A stretch of DNA of 64,000 nucleotides from Bin87 sp963663945 (GTDB lineage Bacteria; Chloroflexota; Dehalococcoidia; Lucifugimonadales; UBA3495). The translations under genes were made by a program, and so were the position numbers. Positions 54,890 to 63,786 of this stretch are shown piece after piece (position 1 is the first letter of the stretch; every line of letters begins with the position of its first letter). The stretch lies in the NCBI GenBank assembly GCA_963663945.1, contig OY760687.1, positions 806,001 to 870,000 on the forward strand, read 5' to 3'. The notes beneath the pieces are model-generated. The model searched no databases, was not told the origin of the DNA, and was given only the letters and a program-made list of their open reading frames with translations.

Positions 54890-54958
54890 AGTATACTGAA
54901 GACGAATATGCCTTGCAAAAGGCAAGTGTTGTGATATCATTACTTGCAATCTGCAAGT
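54890..54958. promoter_or_regulatory. Divergent promoter and HxlR operator
   Basis: Two inverted repeats are present: CTTGC-AAAAG-GCAAG at 54912-54926 and ACTTGCA-ATC-TGCAAGT at 54942-54958. The palindromic hexamer TTGCAA (54913-54918) can act as -35 in both directions. To the right, TATCAT (54935-54940, 16-bp spacer) would drive the exporter. To the left, TATACT (complement of 54890-54895, 17-bp spacer) would drive the regulator. One repeat overlaps the shared -35 and the other the exporter start region, as expected for an autorepressor. Confidence 0.7.
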
Positions 54959-54989
54959 CATATCAGGACGGCGTCAGGGGATTTTCGAT

Positions 54990-55913
54990 ATGAACCGCTC
55001 GATTACGCTGGTTGATTGGGGCCTGCTCCTGGCGGCATCAGTGCTCGTGGGCAGCACATTCCTGTTCATCAACGTAGCGGTGAAGGAAGTCTCGCCGCTC
55101 GTCATCGCTGCGCTCCGAGCGCTGATCTCGGCGCTCATATGCTGGATCGTTATGTGCGCTTACGGCGTGCGTTTGCCACGCACGCGACGGGGATGGACCG
55201 CCCTGTTCTGGCTGGGTCTGCTCACGAGCGCGATCCCCTTTGCTACCGTCGCATGGGGACAGCAGCATATCGAGAGCGGCATGGGCGGTATCCTGTTCGG
55301 CACCATGCCGATCCTGGCGGTGCTGCTGGCGCCCCTGCTGCTGGCCGAGGAAACGTTCACCCGCAGGGCGCTGATCGGCGGCGTGGTTGGGTTCGCCGGC
55401 GTCATCCTGCTGATGGGCCCGTCGGTGGTGGCCAACGCCAGCGACCAGATCCTGGGCATCGCCATTACTTTTCTGGGCCCGGTGAGCCATACGTTGGGGG
55501 CGATTTATGCCCGGCGTCAGACCGGTCTCAATCCGCGTGCCATGGTCACCGGATCGATGATTTTTGGCAGCGTAGTCCTGGCGCCGCTGGCCTTTGCGGT
55601 GGAAGCGCCCCTCACCCTGGAGCCCGGCATGTGGGCGATAGCTGCCATAATAGCCACCGGCGTTTTTACCGGGGCCGGTTTCTGCCTTTACTTCGTGGTC
55701 ATCAGCCGCGTAGGGGCCATGCGCAGTTCGCTGGTGCCGCTGTTCTTCCCGGCGGTCGCGGTCGTATTGGGCGCCGCGGTGCTGGGGGAGCGGCTACCGG
55801 TCATGGCATTTGTTGGCCTGGCGCTGATCCTGGCGGGCGCCATCGCTGTCAGCATGCGTGCGCCGGCCCAATCGCAATCCCCTGAAGTAGCCAGTCCACA
55901 GCCGCGCAGCTAG
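54990..55913 (+). CDS. EamA/DMT-family transporter
   Basis: 307 residues with ten hydrophobic helices in two EamA halves (first half: LVGSTFLFINVAVKEVSPLV, second half: FLGPVSHTLGAIYARR, GAGFCLYFVVISRVGAMRSS and the family ending LGERLPVMAFVGLALILAGA). Members export metabolites, amino acids or drugs. ATG 54990 has AGGGG about 10 nt upstream. Probably induced when the divergent HxlR regulator is released by its signal. Confidence 0.9.
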   Translation: MNRSITLVDWGLLLAASVLVGSTFLFINVAVKEVSPLVIAALRALISALICWIVMCAYGVRLPRTRRGWTALFWLGLLTSAIPFATVAWGQQHIESGMGGILFGTMPILAVLLAPLLLAEETFTRRALIGGVVGFAGVILLMGPSVVANASDQILGIAITFLGPVSHTLGAIYARRQTGLNPRAMVTGSMIFGSVVLAPLAFAVEAPLTLEPGMWAIAAIIATGVFTGAGFCLYFVVISRVGAMRSSLVPLFFPAVAVVLGAAVLGERLPVMAFVGLALILAGAIAVSMRAPAQSQSPEVASPQPRS

Positions 55914-55980
55914 AGACATTCGTGCACCTCACCGCAGGCAATTCGACGAGTGGCGAGTACCGGGCCCAGGCGTTCCCGAA

Positions 55981-56004
55981 CGAGGACGGAGTTCGCTGTC
56001 CTCG
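55981..56004 (+). terminator. Hairpin downstream of the DMT transporter
   Basis: CGAGGAC at 55981-55987 pairs with GTCCTCG at 55998-56004 around a 10-nt loop, 68 nt after the transporter stop. No U-run, so only a possible terminator. Confidence 0.3.
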
Positions 56005-56147
56005 GTGACGTATCGTCTGGGGGCAAACCAGGCAACCGCGTCCTTGCGCCCGCCCGCCGACTTTGTTGATAGGCGGCCTGGCAGGGCAGCGCGAACCGGC
56101 AGTAGCTGGCTCTGCCAACCCCAATTGAACAGGAATAGACGCAAAAC

Positions 56148-57350
56148 ATGAGAGCACGAGCCGCGCAATCACCGGGCAAAGAGATGAACAAGGCATTGTT
56201 CTACTTTGCGCTCTGTCTAATCATTTTCGGCACCATGACCGGGGTGATGATGGTGCCGGCGCTGCTGGTGGAGATCGCAACGGACCTGGATGTTTCGGTG
56301 GCGGTGGCGGGGCAGTTGGCCACGGCGACCTTCGCGGCCTGGGCAATCTCCATTGTCGCCGTGGGGCCGCTGGCCGACTCCATAGGCCGCCGGCCAATGG
56401 CTTTAGCCGGGGTGTTTTTGGTGGTGGTTTCCCTTCTGGCCTCCGCATTCGCGCCCAACATCGAGGTGATGATGGCGCTTCGCGTGCTGGCCGGCCTGGG
56501 AGGAGGCGCGATTGCCCCCACGTCGGTCGGGGTGATTTCGGACGTCATCTCCCCGGCGCGGCGGGCCCGGGCCATTGGCGGCATTGCCAGCACGCTCGTG
56601 CTGACCTCAGCCATCAGCATCCCGCTGATCGCGCTGATCGCAGAATGGTGGGGGTGGCGGTTTGCCTTTGTTGTGGCCGGTCTGTTCCTGGCGGCGGCGT
56701 GGATCCTGAACTGGGTCCTGTACCCTCGGGACAACCGGGAACGCGCTCGCGACCTGGTTTTCTTTGCCAGGTACTGGTCCCTGCTTTCTCTGAACTATTT
56801 CCGCGTTGCCCTGGTGGTGAACGTCGCCCAACGCATTGCCTACTGGAGCCTGCTCAGCTTTTTCGCCGCCCACCTGATACAGACCTATGGCGTGAGCGTG
56901 GGTTTCGCGGCCCTGCCCCTGATGATTGCCGCACTGGGCCAGGTGGCGGGCAGCTACACCGCGGGAGTTCTTGCGACCAGGAGATGCCGGGTCGCGCTGG
57001 TGGCCTTGACCTCTGCAGCAGGGGGCGCCTGCGGGTTCGTGTTCTTTGCTTTCGACCTTGGGCTCTGGCCGGCAGTTGCCGTGGCTACTGTGGGGTCGGG
57101 CCTCCTGAGCGTCACCACCCCGGTGCTGCTGGCCGGCAGCACGGAATACTCGGGTGAGTCCAAGGCAACGGGCGCCAGCCTGATCGGCTTCAGCAACCAA
57201 TCCGGCGGAGTGTTTGGTGCCGGGCTCTCCGGCCTGCTGCTGGCCACCGTGGGCTATGCCGGCATCGGGTACCTGTGCGTCGCTTTTACCGTCGCCAGCG
57301 CGCTGGTAGCCGCGGCGTTCGCACGGCAATTGCGCGTTGGAGCGGGCTGA
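56148..57350 (+). CDS. MFS transporter, first of a tandem pair
   Basis: 400 residues, twelve predicted TM helices. MFS loop motif GPLADSIGRRPMALAG lies between TM2 and TM3; NRERARDLVFFARYW precedes TM7. The family resembles multidrug/sugar efflux MFS_1 proteins. ATG 56148 is kept rather than ATG 56184 because the paralogue downstream has an equivalent 12-residue N-terminal extension (xKExNKAxFYF). Substrate unknown. Confidence 0.9.
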   Translation: MRARAAQSPGKEMNKALFYFALCLIIFGTMTGVMMVPALLVEIATDLDVSVAVAGQLATATFAAWAISIVAVGPLADSIGRRPMALAGVFLVVVSLLASAFAPNIEVMMALRVLAGLGGGAIAPTSVGVISDVISPARRARAIGGIASTLVLTSAISIPLIALIAEWWGWRFAFVVAGLFLAAAWILNWVLYPRDNRERARDLVFFARYWSLLSLNYFRVALVVNVAQRIAYWSLLSFFAAHLIQTYGVSVGFAALPLMIAALGQVAGSYTAGVLATRRCRVALVALTSAAGGACGFVFFAFDLGLWPAVAVATVGSGLLSVTTPVLLAGSTEYSGESKATGASLIGFSNQSGGVFGAGLSGLLLATVGYAGIGYLCVAFTVASALVAAAFARQLRVGAG

Positions 57351-57404
57351 ACCCCTGGGTTGTAGATTGGCAGGTAGAACCGAGGCAGAACTGGCAATGA
57401 TTGA

Positions 57405-58607
57405 ATGAACACGCAAGCGGAGCCGGCAGGGGTCAAAGAGGTAAACAAGGCCTGGTTTTACTTCATCCTCTCCCTGGCGATTCTCAGCACCCAGACCGCC
57501 ATTTTGATGGTTCCGGCGCTCCTCGTTGAGATTGCAACCGACCTTGACGTTTCAGTGGCGGTGTCGGGGCAATTGAACACAGCCTCCTTCGCGGCGTCGG
57601 CGGTCTCCATCGTCGCCGTGGGGCCCCTGGCCGATTCCTTGGGCCGTCGTCCGGTAGCTCTTGCCGGGGTGCTGATGGTCCTGGTCTCGGTGCTGGGGTC
57701 GGCTTTTGCGCCCAACATGGAGGTATTCCTCGCGCTCAGAGTGCTGGGCGGCCTCGGAGGCGGGACCATTCCGCCCACGTCGGTGGGAGTGGTCTCCGAC
57801 GTCATATCCCCGGCCCGGCGGGCCCAGGCCGTCGGCGGCATCATGGGAACGGTCGTGTTGACGTCGGCCATCAGCGTCCCGCTGGTGGCCCTGTTCGCGG
57901 ACCTGTGGGGCTGGCGCTCAACCTTCCTGCTGGTCGGTTTGCTGCTGGCGGTGGCGCTGCTGCTGGCCTGGGTCTGGTATCCCCGGGACAGCAGGGAACG
58001 CAGTCGCGACCTCGTGTTCTTTGCCCGGTACTGGTCATTGCTTTCCTTGAGCTTCTTCCGGGTCGCCGTGACGGTGATCGTGACCCAGCGCCTGGCCTAC
58101 TGGGGTCTGATCAGCTTCTCCGCCGCCTACCTGATACAGGCCTACGATTTGAGCGTTGGGTTCGTGGCCTTGCCCCTGTTGATCGCTGCCGCGGCCCAGG
58201 TGATCGGGAGCTACGCAGCCGGCTTCGTGGCTGCCAGGAGCTACCGGGTCTGGCTCATGGGCATTACAACAGCCGCCGGGGGAGTCTGCGTGTTCCTGTT
58301 CTTTGCGGTCGATTTTGGGCTCTGGACCGCGGTGGCCCTGTTAACGCTGGGATCAGGATTGTTGAGCATCCTGGCGCCGGTGATGGTCGCCGCCACCACG
58401 GAGTATTCGGGAGATTCCAAGGCCACGGGCACCAGCATCATCGGCGTCGGCAACTTCGTGGGCGGAGTGCTGGGCGCCGGGCTCTCGGGCGCCTTCCTGG
58501 CATGGGTGGGCTACGAGGGAATTGGATACCTGTGTCTGGCCCTCACCACCGGCACCGCGCTCGTCATTGCCGTGTTCGCCAGGCAGTTGCGGGTGAACAC
58601 CGGCTGA
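57405..58607 (+). CDS. MFS transporter, second of a tandem pair
   Basis: 400 residues, identical in length to the previous gene and alignable throughout: VPALLVEIATDLDVSVAV is shared, as are GPLADSLGRRPVALAG and SRDLVFFARYWSLLS. Clearly a tandem duplication, now well diverged. The intergenic gap is 54 nt, so co-transcription is likely. Confidence 0.9.
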   Translation: MNTQAEPAGVKEVNKAWFYFILSLAILSTQTAILMVPALLVEIATDLDVSVAVSGQLNTASFAASAVSIVAVGPLADSLGRRPVALAGVLMVLVSVLGSAFAPNMEVFLALRVLGGLGGGTIPPTSVGVVSDVISPARRAQAVGGIMGTVVLTSAISVPLVALFADLWGWRSTFLLVGLLLAVALLLAWVWYPRDSRERSRDLVFFARYWSLLSLSFFRVAVTVIVTQRLAYWGLISFSAAYLIQAYDLSVGFVALPLLIAAAAQVIGSYAAGFVAARSYRVWLMGITTAAGGVCVFLFFAVDFGLWTAVALLTLGSGLLSILAPVMVAATTEYSGDSKATGTSIIGVGNFVGGVLGAGLSGAFLAWVGYEGIGYLCLALTTGTALVIAVFARQLRVNTG

Positions 58608-58754
58608 ACCACCCGCTTTGCCCCTGAGATGTCACCGGATGTTTCATTCGCAAGAGGCTGATGCCGCCGCACACCCGGGAAACGCCAACCGTAACTGGGC
58701 CGCTGGGCCGGCAGGGCTCTGACATTGCTGGTCGGGGTGGCGTCCTGGTCCCCT

Positions 58755-59010
58755 AGCGGCGGCAACATGCGAGGTCATCGGGCCATCAGGGGCGGCCTCC
58801 GACTGGCGCGGCGCTCTCTCTACAGGTGCGCTTGGGGCGGTGATCCGCCACGTCAGCGGGATGCGCCGGTTTTATGACCGACTACGTGAGAGCGCGAAGC
58901 CGGGAAACGTGTCGGTGGTGGCGGTGATGCGCAATATCCTGCTGCAACACAATGCGGTGGCTCGCAGGGGCGAGCCCTGGGGACCGCAGGCGGGGCAGGC
59001 CATGGCACGG
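58755..59010 (+). pseudogene. IS110-family transposase C-terminal remnant, frameshifted
   Basis: One frame gives SGGNMRGHRAIRGGLRLARR-SLY and, after a one-base shift near 58820, the next gives TGALGAVIRHVSGMRRFYDR, LRESAKPGNVSVVAVMRNIL and the AVARRGEPW ending. Together they are the C-terminal (Transposase_20) part of IS110/IS116 proteins. The DEDD N-terminal half is missing. Its end abuts the zeta-toxin-like fragment, suggesting that the insertion truncated that gene. Confidence 0.75.
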
Positions 59011-59049
59011 CGGCAACCCAACGGATTCTAGACGGGACACTACCGAGCG

Positions 59050-59151
59050 GCGTTCCGCCTCGTTGGGCAGAAGTTCCATAGCGAGAGTGGTTTTGTCGGC
59101 CCCATTGGGCCCGGCAATTGCAATGATTATCTTAGCGGGGTTGTTGGTCAT
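59050..59151 (-). pseudogene. 5' fragment of a zeta-toxin-like P-loop kinase gene
   Basis: The - strand frame from ATG 59151 begins MTNNPAKIIIAIAGPNGADK, continuing TTLAMELLPNEAER, closely resembling the start of zeta-toxin/predicted ABC-type ATPase proteins whose P-loop is GPNGAGKTT. The second Gly is Asp here. Similarity ends after about 34 residues, where an IS110 remnant on the opposite strand begins. A broken gene. Its ATG is 12 nt below the CoA-transferase stop. Confidence 0.65.
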
Positions 59152-59164
59152 GCCATCCATTAAA

Positions 59165-60367
59165 CTAAACCGCTCCCGCTTCGCGCAGCGCCGCCATTTC
59201 CGCGCCGCTATATCCCAATAGCCCGGTCAGCACGGCTTCGGTATCCTGGCCCAGGGTTGGCGGCGGCGCGAAGTTGTCGGGGCTGCCGGTCTTGATGGGG
59301 TTGCCGGCGGTGCGGTAGGCGCCGGCGACCGGGTGGTCGATTTCCACCACCATGTCGCGTAGCTGCACTTGCGGGTCAGCCAGGGCCTCGCCAATGTTGT
59401 TGACCGGGCCGCCTGGCACATCGTACTTCAGCAGCAGTTGCTCCCACTCGGGACGCGGCTTGGTAATAAAGCCCGCGGTCAGGGCTTCTTCGAGCGCATC
59501 GCGGTTCTCGATGCGGGCCGGGGCGGTGGTGAAGCGCAGGTCTTCATCCATGCCTCGCAGCGCTTCGATTTCGCCGGCCATCATGCGCAGGGTCTTCATG
59601 GCGAATTCCTGGCTCGCGCAGTGAACCTGCAGGTATTTGCCGTCGGAGCATTGGAAGGCGCCCACGGGCAGGTTGGACGGATGGCTGGAGCCGATGGGCT
59701 GCGGCACCTCGCCGGACACGAGGTAGAACTGTCCCAGGTGGGCCTGCAGGGCAATCTGAACGTCCAGCAGGGAGATGTCCAGGCGACGTCCCTCGCCGGT
59801 GCATCGCCGCCCGTACAACGCGGAGGAGATGCTGAGGGCGGCCACGTAGCCGCCGACCATATCGCCCACCGGAAAGCCCATGAACACCGGCGGCTGGCCG
59901 GGGTTGCCGGTGACGCTCATCCCGCCGCCCATGGCCTGCACGATGCCGTCGAAGCCGGGCCGCTCGCGGTACGGCCCCTCTTGCCCAAAGGCCGACAGCG
60001 AGCAGGCGATGATGGACGGGTTGATTGCCTTCAACGATTCGTAGCCCAGTCCCAGGCGCTCCAGCACCGAAGGCCGGAATGCCTCCAGCACCACGTCGGA
60101 CACGGCCACGAGCCGGCGGCAGACTTCCCTGCCCTCCGGCGTTCGCAGGTCGATGGTTACGCTCTTCTTGTTGCGGTTGAAGTTCAGGTAATAGGCGCTC
60201 TCGCCACCGAGGAAGTGCGGGCCGATGCGCCGCGACATGTCGCCCACGCCGGGCTGCTCGATCTTGATTATCTCAGCGCCCAGGTCGCCCAGCGTCCGCG
60301 CCGCCATCGGCCCGGCGATCGCCTGCGACATTTCGAGGATGCGGACACCCTCCATCGGATGGGTCAT
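59165..60367 (-). CDS. CaiB/BaiF family CoA-transferase (paralogue 3)
   Basis: 400 residues with a complete family pattern: GVRILEMSQAIAGPMAARTL, GAEIIKIEQPGVGD, FNRNKKSVTIDL and the catalytic-type Asp in FPVGDMVGGY. It lies 31 nt downstream of the MmgE/PrpD gene and on the same strand, so the two form an operon, probably activating and dehydrating a carboxylic acid. Substrate unknown; formyl-, succinyl- or itaconate/mesaconate-type acids are possible by family. Confidence 0.93.
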   Translation of the reverse strand: MTHPMEGVRILEMSQAIAGPMAARTLGDLGAEIIKIEQPGVGDMSRRIGPHFLGGESAYYLNFNRNKKSVTIDLRTPEGREVCRRLVAVSDVVLEAFRPSVLERLGLGYESLKAINPSIIACSLSAFGQEGPYRERPGFDGIVQAMGGGMSVTGNPGQPPVFMGFPVGDMVGGYVAALSISSALYGRRCTGEGRRLDISLLDVQIALQAHLGQFYLVSGEVPQPIGSSHPSNLPVGAFQCSDGKYLQVHCASQEFAMKTLRMMAGEIEALRGMDEDLRFTTAPARIENRDALEEALTAGFITKPRPEWEQLLLKYDVPGGPVNNIGEALADPQVQLRDMVVEIDHPVAGAYRTAGNPIKTGSPDNFAPPPTLGQDTEAVLTGLLGYSGAEMAALREAGAV

Positions 60368-60398
60368 ATTCTCTTGCCCGTCTTCATTGCATGGTGGC

Positions 60399-61796
60399 CT
60401 ATTCTGCGGACAGGAGGGCTGCCAGGTCTCGCACGTCAGCCATTTCGTCCAGCGATTCTATGGCAGCGATGATCTGTTGCTGGCGTTCCGGGCTGATGAC
60501 CGTTGCGGTAAGGATGGCGAACTTCTCTTTCATTTCGGCCCACGACAGGGCATTCTCCGGGTCGCCCTTGGGGTATCGGATGTCGCTGCGCAGGCGGCGT
60601 CCGTCGGTGGTGGAGACCTCAGCCCAGGCGCGAAACTCGCGGGGGAAGTGGGCGTCCAACTCCGGGTCGGTCACACACTTCACCCGCGGCAGGATGCGGC
60701 TGATCTCCGGGCGGTCCGGCACCCCGTCGGCGTATTCCTCCAGCGACGCGCGGCCATAGGCCAGGGCCACCGCCGCGCCGAAGGGCATGGAGAACTGCAT
60801 ATCCACGACTGTCCTGGGGTTGGCCTTGTCCGCTTCTGGAGACGCTATCACCTTGAAACCGCCGCTGAGGACTCCGACGGTCACTTCCTCGACGTCGTCG
60901 GCCTCGAGACCATGGGTGTTGCGGATGTCTATCAGGCAGTCTATGGGTCCCTGCTTGTAACGGCAGCAAGCATGGGGTTTGATTCCCGTGCGGGTAATCA
61001 GATATTCGTCGCCCAGGTCTTGCAGCACCAGCGACAGGTCGGGGTTGCCGGAATAGGCCTGTAGGAAGCCGTCGCGCCCTTCGAGGATGGTTGTGGGGCC
61101 GGTGTAGCCGGAGCGGGCCAGCAGGGCCGCCCAGGAACCACTGTGCGACGCCCAGCCGGGGTGGAACCGCTTGGTCCAGGCTCCCTGCGCCAGGTATTCC
61201 ATGCTGCCGGCGGTCTGGCTTCCCGCTATGCCCAGGGCGTGGATGAAGTCGTCGCCCTGCAGCCCGAGCAGCCGCCCGGCCACCACCGCAGCGCCGAATG
61301 CCCCGCAGGTACCGGTGGGATGGAAGCCTCGGCCGTAATGCTCGGCAGGCTGCAATGCGCGGCCCAACCGCACGATGACGTCGTACCCCGCAACCACTGC
61401 GGCGATGAAGTCCCTGCCCGACACATGGGCCAGGTCGGCCATCGAAAGGGCGGTGGGAAAGGCGACCACGCCCGGATGCAACGACGCCTCGTTATTGACG
61501 TCGTCCATCTCTATGCTGTGAAAGGCGGTGCCGTTGGCCATCGAGGCGTACTCCGGCAGCACTCGATAGGGCGTACCCACGACCACCGACGGGCCGGGGC
61601 GGTCCAGCCGCTGCAGCGCATCAACGACAGCGCGCGCCGAGCCGGTGGTGGAGCCGTTGAGTGTAACCGCGGCGAAGTCCAGGCACAGGTACTTGGCCCA
61701 GTCGATCACTTCCGGCGACAGATCCTCGTACTCGAGCGCCTGCGCGAAGCTGCCCAGGGCGCGGGTCATGCCGGTTTCGTTGTTGGTTTGAACCAT
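60399..61796 (-). CDS. MmgE/PrpD family dehydratase
   Basis: 465 residues matching MmgE/PrpD: ASMANGTAFHSIEMDDVNNE, LHPGVVAFPTALSMA, FHPTGTCGAFGAAV, WTKRFHPGWASHSG and KPHACCRYKQGPIDC. Family members are 2-methylcitrate dehydratase, cis-aconitate decarboxylase and iminodisuccinate epimerase. ATG 61796 has GGAGG 9 nt upstream. Upstream partner of the CoA-transferase at 59165. The exact reaction is not resolved by sequence. Confidence 0.92.
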   Translation of the reverse strand: MVQTNNETGMTRALGSFAQALEYEDLSPEVIDWAKYLCLDFAAVTLNGSTTGSARAVVDALQRLDRPGPSVVVGTPYRVLPEYASMANGTAFHSIEMDDVNNEASLHPGVVAFPTALSMADLAHVSGRDFIAAVVAGYDVIVRLGRALQPAEHYGRGFHPTGTCGAFGAAVVAGRLLGLQGDDFIHALGIAGSQTAGSMEYLAQGAWTKRFHPGWASHSGSWAALLARSGYTGPTTILEGRDGFLQAYSGNPDLSLVLQDLGDEYLITRTGIKPHACCRYKQGPIDCLIDIRNTHGLEADDVEEVTVGVLSGGFKVIASPEADKANPRTVVDMQFSMPFGAAVALAYGRASLEEYADGVPDRPEISRILPRVKCVTDPELDAHFPREFRAWAEVSTTDGRRLRSDIRYPKGDPENALSWAEMKEKFAILTATVISPERQQQIIAAIESLDEMADVRDLAALLSAE

Positions 61797-61911
61797 GGCT
61801 GAGGACCTCCATCAAATATTGCAACGACGGTTCTCGAAATACTATCCGTCGCGCAGGGGTAGGTCGAAATTGGAATCAAATACTTGTGCACACCGCTGGA
61901 CAGTAGGACGG

Positions 61912-62508
61912 TCACCCTTCCCATAAGCGCGATTCTTTCGCGAATGCAGCGTCGACCACAAAGGTGATAGTTTCCCCGTCACGGCGATACAGCGGTTCTC
62001 CCCGAGTTTGTACGCACTGTAGTGCGTTGTTCAAATAGTTGTCGGCAACTTTCAAGTCAAAGCTACCAGGAAGGCCTCGCAGTTTATCTCGCAACCATCT
62101 CAGGATGCCCGGCTCGTTTGGGATGCCGAACGACCGCCGGAACATCATCAATTCAACACCCACCTGTGAGAAAAAGGCAAACCCAATCGCAGCCGTCAGG
62201 TTTGCCGGCCAGTCACTCTTGTGGCGCATTTCGTTCAGGGATTTGTATTCGGCTTCGTAGCGCGAATTCGAATCGTGGCGGATTTGCTTCAGGCTAATTT
62301 CTAAACCGCGTTTATTAGGCATATTCGGCAGGAACGGAGTCCACCAACCCACGCCATCAAACCTCGCCGAAAGCAGGGACGGGGTCATATCCACCCAAGG
62401 ATCACCGGGCGCAGCGAGCCAAAAATGTTGTATGGAGCCGATGTGCGGCGTCTCCACATGGTGAATTGGTATGGCAGTCTCTGGTCTTGGGTATGACTTT
62501 CTATCCAT
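61912..62508 (-). CDS. Unknown protein
   Basis: 198 residues without recognised domain, signal or TM segment. It contains PHIGSIQHFWLAAPGDPWVD, WWTPFLPNMPNKRG and a helical centre (KSLNEMRHKSDW, FFSQVGVELMMFRR). ATG 62508 follows a GGGGG-type ribosome binding site; the frame is open to 62589. The base composition is lower in GC than its neighbours (for example, many AT-rich codons), which may indicate horizontal acquisition. Confidence 0.6.
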   Translation of the reverse strand: MDRKSYPRPETAIPIHHVETPHIGSIQHFWLAAPGDPWVDMTPSLLSARFDGVGWWTPFLPNMPNKRGLEISLKQIRHDSNSRYEAEYKSLNEMRHKSDWPANLTAAIGFAFFSQVGVELMMFRRSFGIPNEPGILRWLRDKLRGLPGSFDLKVADNYLNNALQCVQTRGEPLYRRDGETITFVVDAAFAKESRLWEG

Positions 62509-62607
62509 GTACCCCCTATGAGCGGTTGGCCGAGTCAAGCGTTTTGGTGTACACAGGCATACGATTCCGTTCGTAGCAGGGTCATACACTCGCTAAATCC
62601 AGCCCGC

Positions 62608-63786
62608 CTACAACCCCGATTCGTACAGGAAGTCGCCGGTGGGGTAGTTGTTGAGCAGATGGCGGGCGATGACCAGGCGCTGAATCTCGTTGGTTCCCTC
62701 GCCGATCATCATCAGCGGGGCGTCGCGGAAGTGGCGCTCCACCGTCAGGTCCTGGGTGTAGCCGTAGCCGCCGTGGATGCGCATGGCGTCGGTGGCCACC
62801 TGCATGCACATCTCGCTGGCGAACAGCTTGGCCATCCCGGCCTCCATGTCGGCACGCTCGCCCCGGTCCTTCTTCTCGGCGGCGTGGAGCACCATCAGGT
62901 GGGCCGCCTGTATCTGGGTCCCCATGTTGGCCAGCATTATCTGCACGCTCTGGTGTTCTCCGATGGGCTTGCCAAAGGTTTGGCGCTGCCTGGCGTATCG
63001 CGTGGATTCTTCCAGCGCGGCGCGCGCCACACCGAGGCAGCGGGCGGCAACATTGATGCGGCCCAGCTCCAGCCCGCTCATGATCTGGTAGAACCCCTTG
63101 CCCTCCTCTCCGCTGACCAGGTTCCCGCCGGATACGCGGTAGTCCTCGAAGGACAGCTCGGAGGTATCCACGCCCTTGTAGCCCAGCTTCGGTATGTCCC
63201 GTACCACGTTGAAGCCCGGCCCCTTCTCAGCGATGAAGATGCTGATGCCGCGCCGGGGCGGGTCGGCGTTCGGGTCGGTCTTGGCGACCAGGGCGAAGGT
63301 GTTGCCGTGGCGCCCGTTGGTGATCAGGCTCTTGACCCCGTTGACCACGTATTCGTCGCCTTCGCGGACGGCGCGCGTCTCGATGGCCTGGACGTCGCTG
63401 CCCGCGTTGGGCTCGGTGATGCAGATGCCGCCGCGCTTCTCGCCGGTCGCCATCAGGGGCAGGAATCGCTCCTTCTGCTCCGGTGTTCCGTGGGTCGTGA
63501 CCATGTAAGCCATGATGAGATGGGAGTTCAGTATCCCGCTCAGGCTCATCCATCCCCGGCAGATTTCCTCGATGACCAGGGCGTAGGACGTAACATCCAG
63601 CTCAAGCCCGCCGTACTCTTCTGGGATCACCGCGCCGAACAGGCCCAGCTCCTTCATTCGCTCCACCAGCTCGAAGGGGTACTCGTCGGCGTGTTCCATT
63701 TCCTGGGCGACGGGTTGGACTTCCCGGCGGACAAACTCTCTGATTGTGGCGACCATGCCGCGCTGCACTTCAGTCAATTGAGGCAA
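62608..63786 (-). CDS. Acyl-CoA dehydrogenase
   Basis: 392-residue FAD enzyme oxidising an acyl-CoA to the 2-enoyl-CoA. N-terminal helical domain, middle domain with ICITEPNAGSDVQAIET and C-terminal domain with SGLELGRINVAARCLGVARA, ARQRQTFGKPI and IGEGTNEIQR, which holds the likely catalytic Glu. The start is TTG 63786 with AGGAG 6 nt upstream; this gives the normal N-terminus LPQLTEVQRGMVA, and the longer frame to 63978 is not needed. Substrate may be short/branched-chain or a succinyl-type CoA ester. It fits the acyl-CoA metabolism of the neighbouring operon. Confidence 0.93.
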   Translation of the reverse strand: MPQLTEVQRGMVATIREFVRREVQPVAQEMEHADEYPFELVERMKELGLFGAVIPEEYGGLELDVTSYALVIEEICRGWMSLSGILNSHLIMAYMVTTHGTPEQKERFLPLMATGEKRGGICITEPNAGSDVQAIETRAVREGDEYVVNGVKSLITNGRHGNTFALVAKTDPNADPPRRGISIFIAEKGPGFNVVRDIPKLGYKGVDTSELSFEDYRVSGGNLVSGEEGKGFYQIMSGLELGRINVAARCLGVARAALEESTRYARQRQTFGKPIGEHQSVQIMLANMGTQIQAAHLMVLHAAEKKDRGERADMEAGMAKLFASEMCMQVATDAMRIHGGYGYTQDLTVERHFRDAPLMMIGEGTNEIQRLVIARHLLNNYPTGDFLYESGL

